NCBI GenBank assembly: GCA_030248195.1
Contig: JASAND010030856.1
Span: 1-64,000 of the forward strand
Source: Trissonchulus latispiculum
Lineage: Eukaryota; Nematoda; Enoplea; Enoplida; Ironidae
Reading direction: 5' to 3'
DNA: 64,000 nt
The translations under genes were made by a program, and so were the position numbers. Below the pieces are notes generated by a model. The model was not told the origin of the DNA and searched no databases. It saw only the letters and a list, made by a program, of their open reading frames with translations. Below are positions 34,488-44,395 of the stretch, one piece after another (position 1 is the first letter of the stretch; every line of letters begins with the position of its first letter).

Positions 34488-35240
34488 TTATATGGATAAA
34501 AGTTGCGTTTTACATAATACACGTACGTATAACATTGATGCCATCGAAAACGTGCAGCGTTCATTTACTAGACGTCTGCATGGACTTGGTGGGTTAAGTT
34601 ATAGGGAGAGGTTGGTCAGATGTGCTTTGCAGTCGCTAGAAATGCGGCGTATTCTAAATGATCTGTATCTAATGCATAATATTGTGTACAATGCATTTGA
34701 TTGTGCATTTGATAGTTGCTTTACGTATTCTCCAGACGAAGGGACGAGCAGGCTAAACTCTCTAGCTGTAATTCCAAAAAGATATAAAAAGTCTCGGACT
34801 GGTCATTCGTATTTCTATAGAATTTGCAATGTTTGGAATGATCTTCCTGAAAATATTGTTACTATTTCCTCTTTGGTAATTTTTAAGCAACGCTTATCTG
34901 ACATTGAACCTCAGCTTCAGAAATTTATTCGGGGGTGTGCACTACAAGGACCTTAGTCCTTTGTATGCCACGGTAAATCCTGCATTGGTTAGAAATATAT
35001 ACTAACTATTTTTTTACTAACTATGTTAGATACGTAATGTACATTCCCGTGGCCTACCAACTCTGGCGTCACCGTAACTGTTTGTCTACTAACCCTGACA
35101 TGATCTTGCCGCTTGCATGCACCAGCATTGTCATGTCAGATGTAGTACATTGTTGTATGTGGACGCGGCGTAATGGGCTGGGCAGCCCCGGGGTGAGCCA
35201 CGTGGATGTAATAAAAAATTTATTTGTTTACTAACACCAC
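34488..35240 (+). mobile_element. 5'-truncated CR1/L2-type LINE (3' end of reverse transcriptase ORF)
   Basis: Open frame to 34956 encodes the C-terminal part of a non-LTR ORF2: IENVQRSFTRRLHGLGGLSY, then LEMRRILNDLYLMH and NVWNDLPENIV, a signature of CR1/L2/Jockey-type elements after the RT domain. RT catalytic motifs are missing, as expected for 5' truncation. A 3' UTR with AATAAAAAATTTATT follows near 35209. It inserted about 17 bp after the donor of the duplicated exon 2. Confidence 0.75.
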
Positions 35241-35613
35241 GTGATTTGCTCGGGAACCCCCCCCCCAAATGAAACAGCTAGACTTTGCCTAGGCCAATGT
35301 ACTGTGGAGGTGGAGAGAGATTTTCTGAGGAAGGCAAATTTTTCCGAAAATATTTTTGGTAATAAATTGTTTTAACTATAGCATTTTGTTTGTGAGCTAA
35401 CAAATTTGAACCATTGAACAAATTGTTATCTTATCGAATTGTTAAAAATCTTCAACAAATTGTTAATCTATATATATACCCCCAAACGTCTCTGTCCAGG
35501 CACTTTTGGGTTCTGATGCAATGTGTTTGTTTTCATCCAAGCACAACTGTCAATTTGTTATGGCATATTTTTCTGGCTCTTCGTACTAACTACTTTGTTG
35601 TTCTTTTTTCCAG

Positions 35614-36017
35614 GAGAACTATCCTTTGACGACTATCGTCGCAGACTGGAAGCCCCTGGCAGAGATTCGACGACCATTGCCAGCCTTCAGTCTCTATCGA
35701 CCGGCCACGCTCCGTCCACGACCTTCGCTGTTGCTTCTAGTGGGGGAAATTTGGACGCTTCGATTCAGTCGGTGATTGGTGGTTTCGGGGCAGGGTCTGG
35801 GCCGGTCACTTCGAACGAATTTGCCTCCACCTCCTCCGCGTCTCGTGAAAGTCGAATCTGCCAGACTATTGATTCGGTCATACGGGCGGCTGCCGTTGCT
35901 ACGGGCTCGGAATCGTCTGCCGGGGAATTTCGGCAAAATCCGGATTTTGCCGCCGGTAATTCGTCTCTAGCAACAGCGACCAGTTCGGCTGGCGTTCCGC
36001 CGCCGTCTTCGTTAACG
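35614..36017 (+). pseudogene. Inverted duplicate of GTF3C3 exon 3 (open, splice sites kept)
   Basis: Acceptor TTTTTTCCAG and donor GTATTT match those of the minus-strand exon 26449-26076. Encodes GELSFDDYRRRLEAPGRDS then a Ser-rich region. It is 30 nt longer than its partner, so all net length change is in frame; it ends in phase 0. The homology continues about 130 bp into the following intron and stops where a foldback end begins near 36150. No duplicate of exon 4 was found. Confidence 0.6.
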
Positions 36018-36157
36018 GTATTTTGGGATTCTTTTGTAGGTTTTTTGAAATATTTTGTTTTTTGGGTTGAAATACTGTCCAAAATGCTGAATTGAATCGC
36101 CAGATTTTCGTGTTTGAGGTATTTTCAGTGCGAGCAGGCGTTTCAAATGACAGAAGG

Positions 36158-36400
36158 ACAAGAAATAAAAATGCTCCTCTGGAGCATGAAAAAGTAATAT
36201 GGGTGATGGTGAGGTTGCAAAATCAAGAGAATACTAGTCTTTAAAATGGTTAATATGGGGCTAGGTTAAAAAATAGAAGAGGACTAGGTTGTGGGCGAAT
36301 TAATATGGGCACAGCTTCGCCGAGCAACCCATATTCGCGGGCTTTCACGCTTCGCCATGGTTATTGTCATATACAATGCCATTATTGTCAGTCAATAATA
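36158..36400 (+). mobile_element. Solo foldback/Helentron-like 5' end (C)
   Basis: Starts GGACAAGAAATAAAAATGCTCC, with hairpin ATGCTCCTCTGGAGCAT, then subrepeats each containing TAATATGGG (36190, about 36248, 36299) and GGACTAGGTT, and the motif CAACCCATATTCGCGGG. Same subrepeat grammar as 62766-62950. No partner arm or hairpin end was found nearby. Confidence 0.55.
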
Positions 36401-36507
36401 ACAATTCCAGCAGTTAAACAATCGCTGCAAGTTGCTTGGGGGGAATAAGCACGCCCAAATTCTTGTCACATAGTATCGATTCTGCGAGCCAATACGTAAA
36501 CTATATA

Positions 36508-38105
36508 TCACCTAGGAGGGTTAAGGTGGTGATTCCTTTTGGGCACATATTGTTATTTGGTGGCGTAAATCAAGACGAAATTTGATGAAACTTTCCGAAA
36601 TAAATTCTTTTAGCGTTCTAACACCCTCCGCGCAATCCGGATTCAAAAATTCGAGATTTCCGGTTAGAGTGGTTTTTCCCAATTTTTGAACGTTTGGCAG
36701 CAGCTATACAGTTATGACTATATGCATTCGAAAGATCTCATTGAGCTTCACATTTTTGCTTTTTAAAGCAAGTTTCTAGCTTTTCTCTACCGTGAGATAT
36801 AGCCGTTTTTCTTGTTTTGGCGTAGAAAAAACGTCATTTTTGCAATAATCAAATAATCCAACATTTCTTGAACTACGCAAGCCGTAAAATCAAACTAAGG
36901 GCGTCGATCTGAAGGTCTCACAGGGACAAATTAGCCGACGCATGATCGTCTGCCAACTGCTATCCTGTAGGCTGCTATCATAAAAAATGTAGTTTTTGCA
37001 AAAACACGACCAATTTTTTTCCAAAGATTGTGGAGCATTCACTATGCAAGTTGGAGGGCTGATACTGAACAAATGTGTTCTGCACAAATATACCCAGGGA
37101 CGATTTTTTAGTTGCCCCGATTGCTGCTTTCTAGCTATAGTAATCGCTTGACAAATTTGGAAAAAGTAGGTAAAATCCAGGTTACGCACACATTTCAGCT
37201 TATTTCTCTATAACGAAAAGCGATTTCGCAATAAATAAAAAATCGTCCCCAGCTATTTGATGGAGGTATCGAATGATATAACCGATGTCTCGCGAAAAAA
37301 TTTACTTGAGTCTGCAAAAATTCTGGAAAATTATACTTCTTCTAAAATGTGTTAAAAATATTTTAGAAAAGCAACATTAGTTTCATGGCATGCATTAAAA
37401 AGAGAAAATGTCAAGCTACATTTTGACATAAAAATGGCTTCTTAACTCCAAGTAATGAATGAGTTATAATGGTGCAAACTTTATGTGACCAAAGGGAATC
37501 ACCACCTTAAGTCCTTAACCAGGGTTAGCGTAGGCAATTTTCTACACGCAAACATAATTTAACACTTCAAGCAGCCTGCAACTGAAAATGGGTTAACCTC
37601 ATTTTGCTCGCTTGAAGCAGCCTTCGCTTGAAAACGGGTTAACCACGTTTTGCTTATTTCGAACTGCCTAGCTTGAAAACGGGTTAACCCCGTTTAAACC
37701 CGGGTTAGCGTAACCCAACTCCAAAAATGTTTGATTGGTCTGGGTTAACCCAGGGGTTAACCTAACCCAGAAATTTTGGGGTTAACCTCAAAATGATGCC
37801 TAACCCGGGTTAAGCTTAACCCCGTTTTGATAGGACCGGCCCCTGGGGCCGGTCCTATCAATGTTCTTAACCCGGGTTAACTCACTAACCCGGGTTAAAA
37901 ATGGGTTACTAACCCAAGCCCCCTCCTATCAAAACTTGGGTTAACCCGGGTTTGCTTAACCCGGGTTTCACATTGGGGTTAACAGGTTATTTTGGGGTTA
38001 GCGCTAACCCCAATCCTATCATTAAACCCGGGTTTAGGAATCGGGGTTAAAATGGGGTTAAACAGGCCTAAACTTAACCCTCCTCACCTAGGTGGGTTAA
38101 GTCCT
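36508..38105. mobile_element. CCCGGGTTAA-rich foldback element with nested TTAA MITE
   Basis: Left border CACCTAGGAGGGTTAAG and right border CTTAACCCTCCTCACCTAGG mirror each other. From 37515 on, nearly everything is made of GGGTTAACCC, CCCGGGTTAA and similar, with an exact 31-bp palindrome centred at 37844 (GATAGGACCGGCCCC and its complement). A diverged part recurs at 47090-47220. The left arm is interrupted by the MITE at 36521-37510. Non-coding. Confidence 0.6.
36521..37510. mobile_element. TTAA-bounded MITE, copy 1
   Basis: TTAAGGTGGTGATTCCTTTT at the left and GGGAATCACCACCTTAA at the right: TIRs of about 16 bp next to TTAA on both sides, 990 bp. Copy 2 is at 46083-47087 with about 75-80 percent identity throughout. 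TTAA target duplication is characteristic of piggyBac-type elements. No transposase frame, so non-autonomous. Inserted at a TTAA of the CCCGGGTTAA element. Confidence 0.7.
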
Positions 38106-39529
38106 TAACCCGGGTTTGCATTTTTGGGTTAGGTCAATTGTGTTGATTTCTTGTTATATTTGAGTTTGTTTTCTTCATTTTGGCGTTTTTCTCGCAACGC
38201 TTTTTCGTTTTCCAAAATCATTTGTTGAATTAGCATATGATTTTTATAGCTCATTTGTTAAATGAAGCGTTTTCTGACTGAAATATATACAGAGCTTATA
38301 AATTGTCATAAAAATCGTGAAACGTTTTTCTTTGAAACATCAATAATTGAAGCGAACCAGAATACAATATCAAATAATAGTATAGTGAAAAAGTCAGCTA
38401 TGTACAGTTAAACTTATTTTGTTCTTAAAAATTAAACTTGAAAATCGAGTTTCGATATCCTTCCGACAATGAAAATTTGATGATTTCAAGCCATGTTCGT
38501 GCACTGCATTCAAACGAATCCAGAGCCGGCTGTAGATCGTCGGCGGAAAAGTCGTTCCACCAGGTTGTACAGGAGGTGATGTAAATTAAAATAATGCATA
38601 GTTTACTCCGACTCAGATTCAACTCTTATATACACCTAGAAATAAATTAGTTGCTTTTCTGCAATTGAAGTTTAGCAAAATTTCGTACTTTCCCTGAATT
38701 TTAGCTTGAAGCTAACTTTCAACTTTTTCTGGGTACATCTGGGACCTTTTAATGCTTACATTCGAAAGTAAAGGTTGCTCAGTAAAAAATGGCATCCAAA
38801 AATGCAAACTTGGTCATTTTCAACTGTTAGTCCTCCTGATGAAATTCAGACATGAAAAGGTTAACATAGGGTTGGATCCTGGGAGGAGAGTTTGTCCCAA
38901 GATAATTTTGATTGGGCTTGCATCTTAAACCAACATTTTCAAGGGAGATTGTGCCATAAGCATAAATTAACGTGAATACTAAATTAAATTTTTAATTCTT
39001 AATAAATCTGCAACAAAATCAGGAAGTCTTAGAAATACTTGCAACATTTTCATTGATTTTCTTGAACAAAATTTTGATTTTTGGAATTTTGGTTCGAAAA
39101 GCTATTTTTTCCGGCCATTTCTTCCCTTGCCAAATTTTTCTTTGCCCCATGTCCCTGATGGCGGTATGGGTTGTACCTTGTGCTGGCGTGTAAGATAAGT
39201 ATAGAACCCTCATACTGGAGACCTTCACTCAGGCCCGGTAGCCCGGCTATGGCCCAGCCCACTGTGGGACGGACCGGACCGAGGTAGGAAAAATTTAGGA
39301 ACGGGCCGGTCCAGGCCGGGACCACTACTGGAGCTGCGAGGTCTTCGGACCGGGCATGGTGTTTTCAGATAAATGTTTTGTCTTGTTCTCAGTTCGTCAA
39401 CACTTTATACCGGAAATTATAACTTTTCTAAACTAATTTTGAGTAATCGGTGCTGTTTTATTTCTATTTTACATAACATTTCCTAGCTGTTTACAGTGCT
39501 GCCGAACGTGTGTAGTTAGCGTACTCGTA
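38106..39529. other. Non-coding stretch with a GGGCCGG-rich dispersed patch
   Basis: No gene is seen. AT-rich up to about 39,210, then a GC-rich patch (39,225-39,350, GGACCGGACCGAGG and AACGGGCCGGTCCAGGCC) related to 45,712-45,815. Both patches flank element A. Confidence 0.4.
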
Positions 39530-40142
39530 TATCATGGGGGAGCTCGGAGAGCCCCCCATAATATGAGCTATAAAGGCACTTTGCGGATTTGGAAAAGTGC
39601 TAATTAGGCATAACTAATTAACGGGAAGGAATTAAGAGCTAATATTTTCATTTTTGAAATCTCCAGGCCAAGAGCTTTCGAATGATACCAAACTTGCCCG
39701 GAAAAAATGAACTTTGAAAAAATCGACTTTCTCTTACGGGTTTGAAAGTGGGGTTTTTTTCTCTGTATTCAGCATGATTTTTTCCATTTTTCTGTTAACT
39801 CGATTTTTCAAACGGCCCATAGGAAAAATTTTTCTATACTATTTTTTGATTATCTAGGCAATGGCATTTAGCAAGTTTATGTTTTTTTCCCGAATTTCGA
39901 TCTGGTTCGATTTTTATAGATGGTCAAAAATGGAAAAAATAGCGTTTTTGGACACCTTCAAGCTGAAAAATTTCTAAGTCCGAAAATTTGAAAATAGTCT
40001 AAAAACGGGCAAAAACAGCGTTTTTCGGCCTCGGGGTGGTACCCATATATAGTAAATCGGGGTCGCTGAACACGATGGGCATACTGCCGAAACCGACGGA
40101 TGTGACCTCTGACCCACAGCGCCCACCCACAGTGGCTCCGGT

Positions 40143-43100
40143 GTTAAGAAGGTCGCTTTTAAGAAGGAATTAAAATTTACTCCGATATTTGTATGAATTT
40201 ACTGTTGTTTTATCCAATATCAGTATTTTTACTATCAAAAACTATGGCTTTCATTTTTAAACGAAACTAATACATTTATCTTACAGGCTAATGACAGTAG
40301 TTGGTACATCCGACATAATCCTTTTTGACTACGGATCAACTTTGTCCATGGACTCAGTGTATGGGGATACATACACATCTTCTCTTCAATCACAATGGCA
40401 GGTCTTCAAACAGATAATGGCTCCGGGGCCTCTGTAGCGGGGGAGCAGGATATAAGGCCCACTGGTGGAACGACGGACTCGGACTCGGCTACCCACATAA
40501 CCCAATTGTCGGATGTACCTACTATTCCTGTTAAATGCGGAGTTTATAATTGTAAACTTTGCGATTCCTTCATTGAAGAAGCTAATATAAATGGAATTTA
40601 TAATAACAAAGTTTATAAAGTTTTGGATAGCAATTCTATTTGCAAGCTAAATTGTTCTGCAACCAATGTAATTTATTTGCTACGCTGTAAAACTTGTGGT
40701 GTAGGATATGTTGGAGAGACCAGTCAAAAATTAAGAATACGTATAGGTCAACATAGACGTTCAACAAAAACTTTATCAAATTTTGGTTGCAGATATATTC
40801 TACAACATTTTAAAAATTCTCGTTGTAAAGAATTTTCTGTTCAAATCATTGAACGTTTGCCACAAGATCGTGACGAAAAGGTTAATAAGCTAAATCGATT
40901 AACCCGAGAAGCCTTTTGGATAAAAGAACTTAAAACCAAATATCCATACGGGTTAAATGACATTTTAAAAGGTGAAAATTTCGACAATACGGTATATCAT
41001 AATTTTAATACCAGGAGTAAATCTGGTAATAAACGAAGTAAAAACCGCAAAGTTAAAACTAGAACTTTGTCAAACTTCGATGAAGCAAAATTTATCAGTG
41101 GCATTCATCAACTGGATCTATCTAATCCTATATTACTACGTAAATTAATTTTTAGAAAAATTCTAAGCTTAAAAAAACTTTTGCAAAAAAAATTGTGGCT
41201 ACATATGCTTAATCGAATTTATGTACAAATTGACGAAATTATTAAAGATATTTTAAGATTTAAATTAACTCCTCGGGAGGTTCATATTTCAAAAAATAAA
41301 TGCAAACCTAAATGTTATGTCCACTATGCTAATAAAGGGTTCGATGAAATTAATTTTAATAAAATCTTTCATAATCCCAAAGTCAAAAATTCATGGCCTT
41401 TCTCAGCAGAAGACAAACAAAAATGTCCTAATATTATTTTCTCTTACGATAAACCTTTTTCTGCCAACGTCTTTAACTATAAAAGTTTCTGTAATAATGT
41501 GAATCTTAATAGTTGCAACGATTCATGTGATTGTTTATCTACTTATTCGGAATATGTTGATAGTAACTACGGACATGTAGTTACTGGTAATTTAAACATA
41601 GTTAAAGATGAACAGTTAAAATGGCTTCTTAGTAAAGGAACTAAATACAGAATTCCTAAAGAAGCAGATTTTAACGAATTGGTAAATAATACTCGAGCAG
41701 CATTATTTACCTACATTAATAAATTGGATAAAAATAATAAAGAATTTTACTATGACTGGGTATCAAATTATATTAGTGTACTTTCAGAAGAAATTGCTAA
41801 AATCAATCCTGTTATGAATCAAACTGGCAATGCTTTATCAGACTATTCTGTTAATGAATTAAATAACTTGAAAAAACATTTTGTAATTACCAGAATAGAT
41901 AAAGCACCCCAAAATTATGCCTTTATTTGTAAAGTTTTGTATAAATCAATGCTACGGAGGGAAATGGGATTAGATCCTGGATTTCCCTCCGAAACTTATG
42001 AACTGTGTAATAATTCAAAATCTAATATTTTAGACACTATTTTTAATGAATCAAAAAGTATGGGTTGCCCAGTTTATCTACGTGATAAGCAATTACCTTT
42101 TATACAACTGTTACCAAAGTTCCATAAAAGTCCTGTTAAATTTCGAGCTATAATTTCAAGCAAACATGCGGCTACTAAAGCAATATCCGAGAAAATCGGA
42201 TATGCCTTTAAATTATTTCTCCGTTTATTAAAAAGTTATTCAAAAACTATTAGCAGATGTAATGGCGGATGTAATCCTTATTGGATTATTGATAATAGTA
42301 GTGAAATTATTAATACTTTAACTAAACTTTCGGAGGAAAATGCCGCATATTCTATATATACTTTTGATTTCACTCAATTATATACTAAGTTAAACCATAA
42401 TAGCATCATGGAAGCTGTAAATAATGTCTCAAATATTGCATTTGGTCAAATAAACAGACGACTAAAGTTTGGATATAAACGGGCATACTTTACTAATACC
42501 GGTTCAACTGAAGATAGTGTGGAACTATCAAAATTTTGCCAAATGGTTAAATGGCTAATTTCTAATTCCTATTTTACTATCGGCGATATGGTATTCCGTC
42601 AAAAAATCGGTATTCCTATGGGTACTAGTTGTGGTCCGTTTATGGCTAATTTGGTACTATTATGGTATGAACTAAAGTATATAAAGTCTAAAAGTAATAA
42701 AAAAGATTTTGGTATATTACAAAATCTAAAATATGTTTTCAGGTACATTGATGACATTACTGTCATCAATGATAACGGAGTATTTTTAAAAATTTTTAAA
42801 GATATCTATCCATCTGACTTAGAATTAAATTTGGTAAATTCAAGTCCAATCTCAGCTGATGTATTAGACATAGAAATTAAAGTGTCTAATAAAAAATTTG
42901 TTACTTCACTTTATGACAAACGCAAATCATTTCCTTTCACTGCAATTTGTTTACCGGATATTACTAGCAATTTCTCACGTAAAAGTTGTTATAACGTATT
43001 TTCAAACGAAATCGTGAGAATTTCTAATATTTGCAGCAATAATACAAATTTCATTAACTGTTGCTCTACTTTGATTAAAAATTTAACAGAAAAAGGCTAT

Positions 43101-43559
43101 TCTAACAGAGCACTCAAAAAATCATTTTCATGCAGTCTTGTCAAGGAACGGTTCAATCAAAGTTTAAATTGCACCAGCCCAGGGACTTGGATAGATATCA
43201 AATCAAAAATACTCTAAAACTGTAACTGCAAACTGTTTAAGTAAAATCACTCATTCCTTCTTCTCTTTTTCTTTTCTCTTTTTCTTTTTATGTTGTATGT
43301 TTTATGTGTTAACGTCACGTCTTGAGGCGACCAGCGGCGAAACCTCCTTTTTGTGTTCATTTATATCTTTTATATTTTTAATAAAATTCCTAAAACACCT
43401 AGTTCCATACAGCTCCACTGATGAGCCGCCTGTATCGTGAACTCTGGTCTGGTAGAGGTCGCATGCACTACTAATATAGGTTGTTTAATGTTATTTTTGA
43501 CACTGCCACGAAACCATTCTAACCAGATAATACCTGGTACGTATCTCTATTAAGTTTAT
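40143..43559 (+). mobile_element. Naiad-type Penelope-like retroelement
   Basis: The bounds are inferred from the satellite text that stops at CCACCCACAGTGGCTCCGGTG near 40140 and resumes with TTTGGTATCAAATGAAAG near 43565. About 250 bp of leader precede the ORF and about 340 bp follow it. No long terminal repeats or pLTRs are obvious. The intact ORF suggests a young copy. Confidence 0.65.
40395..43217 (+). CDS. Penelope-like reverse transcriptase with N-terminal GIY-YIG endonuclease (Naiad type)
   Basis: 940-codon uninterrupted ORF. Residues 48-101 hold Cys pairs (CGVYNCKLC, CKLNC, CKTC). GIY-YIG nuclease spans about 92-192: NVIYLL, CGVGYVGET, LRIRIGQH, the catalytic Glu in TREAFWIKEL (E172) and YGLND. 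A basic linker follows. The RT has LLPKFHKSPVKFRAIIS (near 570), motif A FDFTQLYTKL (near 657), motif B IGIPMGTSCGPFMANL, and motif C FRYIDDI (near 783). In canonical Penelopes the GIY-YIG is C-terminal; the permuted order is that described for Naiad/Chlamys elements. All residues I expect for activity are present. The region between nuclease and RT matches no domain I know. Copies DNA at cleaved chromosomal targets. Confidence 0.9.
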   Translation: MAGLQTDNGSGASVAGEQDIRPTGGTTDSDSATHITQLSDVPTIPVKCGVYNCKLCDSFIEEANINGIYNNKVYKVLDSNSICKLNCSATNVIYLLRCKTCGVGYVGETSQKLRIRIGQHRRSTKTLSNFGCRYILQHFKNSRCKEFSVQIIERLPQDRDEKVNKLNRLTREAFWIKELKTKYPYGLNDILKGENFDNTVYHNFNTRSKSGNKRSKNRKVKTRTLSNFDEAKFISGIHQLDLSNPILLRKLIFRKILSLKKLLQKKLWLHMLNRIYVQIDEIIKDILRFKLTPREVHISKNKCKPKCYVHYANKGFDEINFNKIFHNPKVKNSWPFSAEDKQKCPNIIFSYDKPFSANVFNYKSFCNNVNLNSCNDSCDCLSTYSEYVDSNYGHVVTGNLNIVKDEQLKWLLSKGTKYRIPKEADFNELVNNTRAALFTYINKLDKNNKEFYYDWVSNYISVLSEEIAKINPVMNQTGNALSDYSVNELNNLKKHFVITRIDKAPQNYAFICKVLYKSMLRREMGLDPGFPSETYELCNNSKSNILDTIFNESKSMGCPVYLRDKQLPFIQLLPKFHKSPVKFRAIISSKHAATKAISEKIGYAFKLFLRLLKSYSKTISRCNGGCNPYWIIDNSSEIINTLTKLSEENAAYSIYTFDFTQLYTKLNHNSIMEAVNNVSNIAFGQINRRLKFGYKRAYFTNTGSTEDSVELSKFCQMVKWLISNSYFTIGDMVFRQKIGIPMGTSCGPFMANLVLLWYELKYIKSKSNKKDFGILQNLKYVFRYIDDITVINDNGVFLKIFKDIYPSDLELNLVNSSPISADVLDIEIKVSNKKFVTSLYDKRKSFPFTAICLPDITSNFSRKSCYNVFSNEIVRISNICSNNTNFINCCSTLIKNLTEKGYSNRALKKSFSCSLVKERFNQSLNCTSPGTWIDIKSKIL

Positions 43560-44395
43560 TATGTTTGGTATCAAATGAAAGCCCTTGGCGAGGCGATCAA
43601 CTTTTGTCATTATGCCACACCCGAAAAGTGGCTCCATCGTCATGTGGGCGGGTGCCCCACCCACGGTGGGTCCGGTGTGGGTCAAAAATGACAGTCTTCA
43701 AAAGTGGTCATGTTTGGTATCAAATGAAAGACCTTGGCGAGGCGATCAACTTTTGTCATTATGCCACACCCCTGAAAAGTGGCTCCATCGTCCTGTGGGC
43801 GGGTGCCCCACCCACAGTGGATCCGGTGTGGGTCAAAATGAAAGTCTTCAAAAGTGGTCATGTTTGGTATCAAATGAAAGCCCTTGGCGAGGCGATCAAC
43901 TTTTGTCATTATGCCACACCCGAAAAGTGGCTCCATCGTCCTGTGGGCGGGTGCCCCACCCACGGTGGGTCCGGTGTGGGTCAAAAATGAAAGTCTTCAA
44001 AGGTGGTCAAGTTTGGTATCAAATGAAAGCCCTTGGCAAGGCGATCAACTTTTGTCATTATGCCACCCACAAAAAGTGCCCTCACGGACCTGTGGGCGGG
44101 TGCCCCACCCACAGTGGGTCCGGTGTGGGTCAAAAATGAAAGTCTTCAAAAGTGGTCAAGTTTGGTATCAAATGAAAGCCCTTGGCAAGGCGATCAACTT
44201 TTGTCATTATGCCACCCACAAAAAGTGGCCCCACCGACCTGTGGGCAGGTGCCCCACCCACAGTGGTCCGGTGTGGGTCAAAAATGAAAGTCTTCAAAAG
44301 TGGTCAAGTTTGGTATCAAATGAAAGCCCTTGGCAAGGCGATCAACTTTTGTCATTATAGCACCCACGAAAAGTGGTTCCATCGCTCTGCGGAGA
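43560..44395 (+). repeat. ~149-bp satellite array (central repeats of element A)
   Basis: GTTTGG landmarks at 43562, 43711, 43862, 44011, 44160 and 44308 give steps of 148-151 bp, nearly six units. Each unit contains TTTGGTATCAAATGAAAGCC, GGCGATCAACTTTTGTCAT and CCCACCCACNGTGGGTCCGG. Long open frames across the array are an effect of the repeat, not genes. Homologous in inverse orientation to the E1/E2 arrays. Confidence 0.9.

Noticed and set aside
40060..40110. Hammerhead-like string CTGAACACGATG...CCGAAAC in element A
   Set aside because: Does not contain the CTGATGA core, and the homologous string at 61107 lacks the GAAA part.
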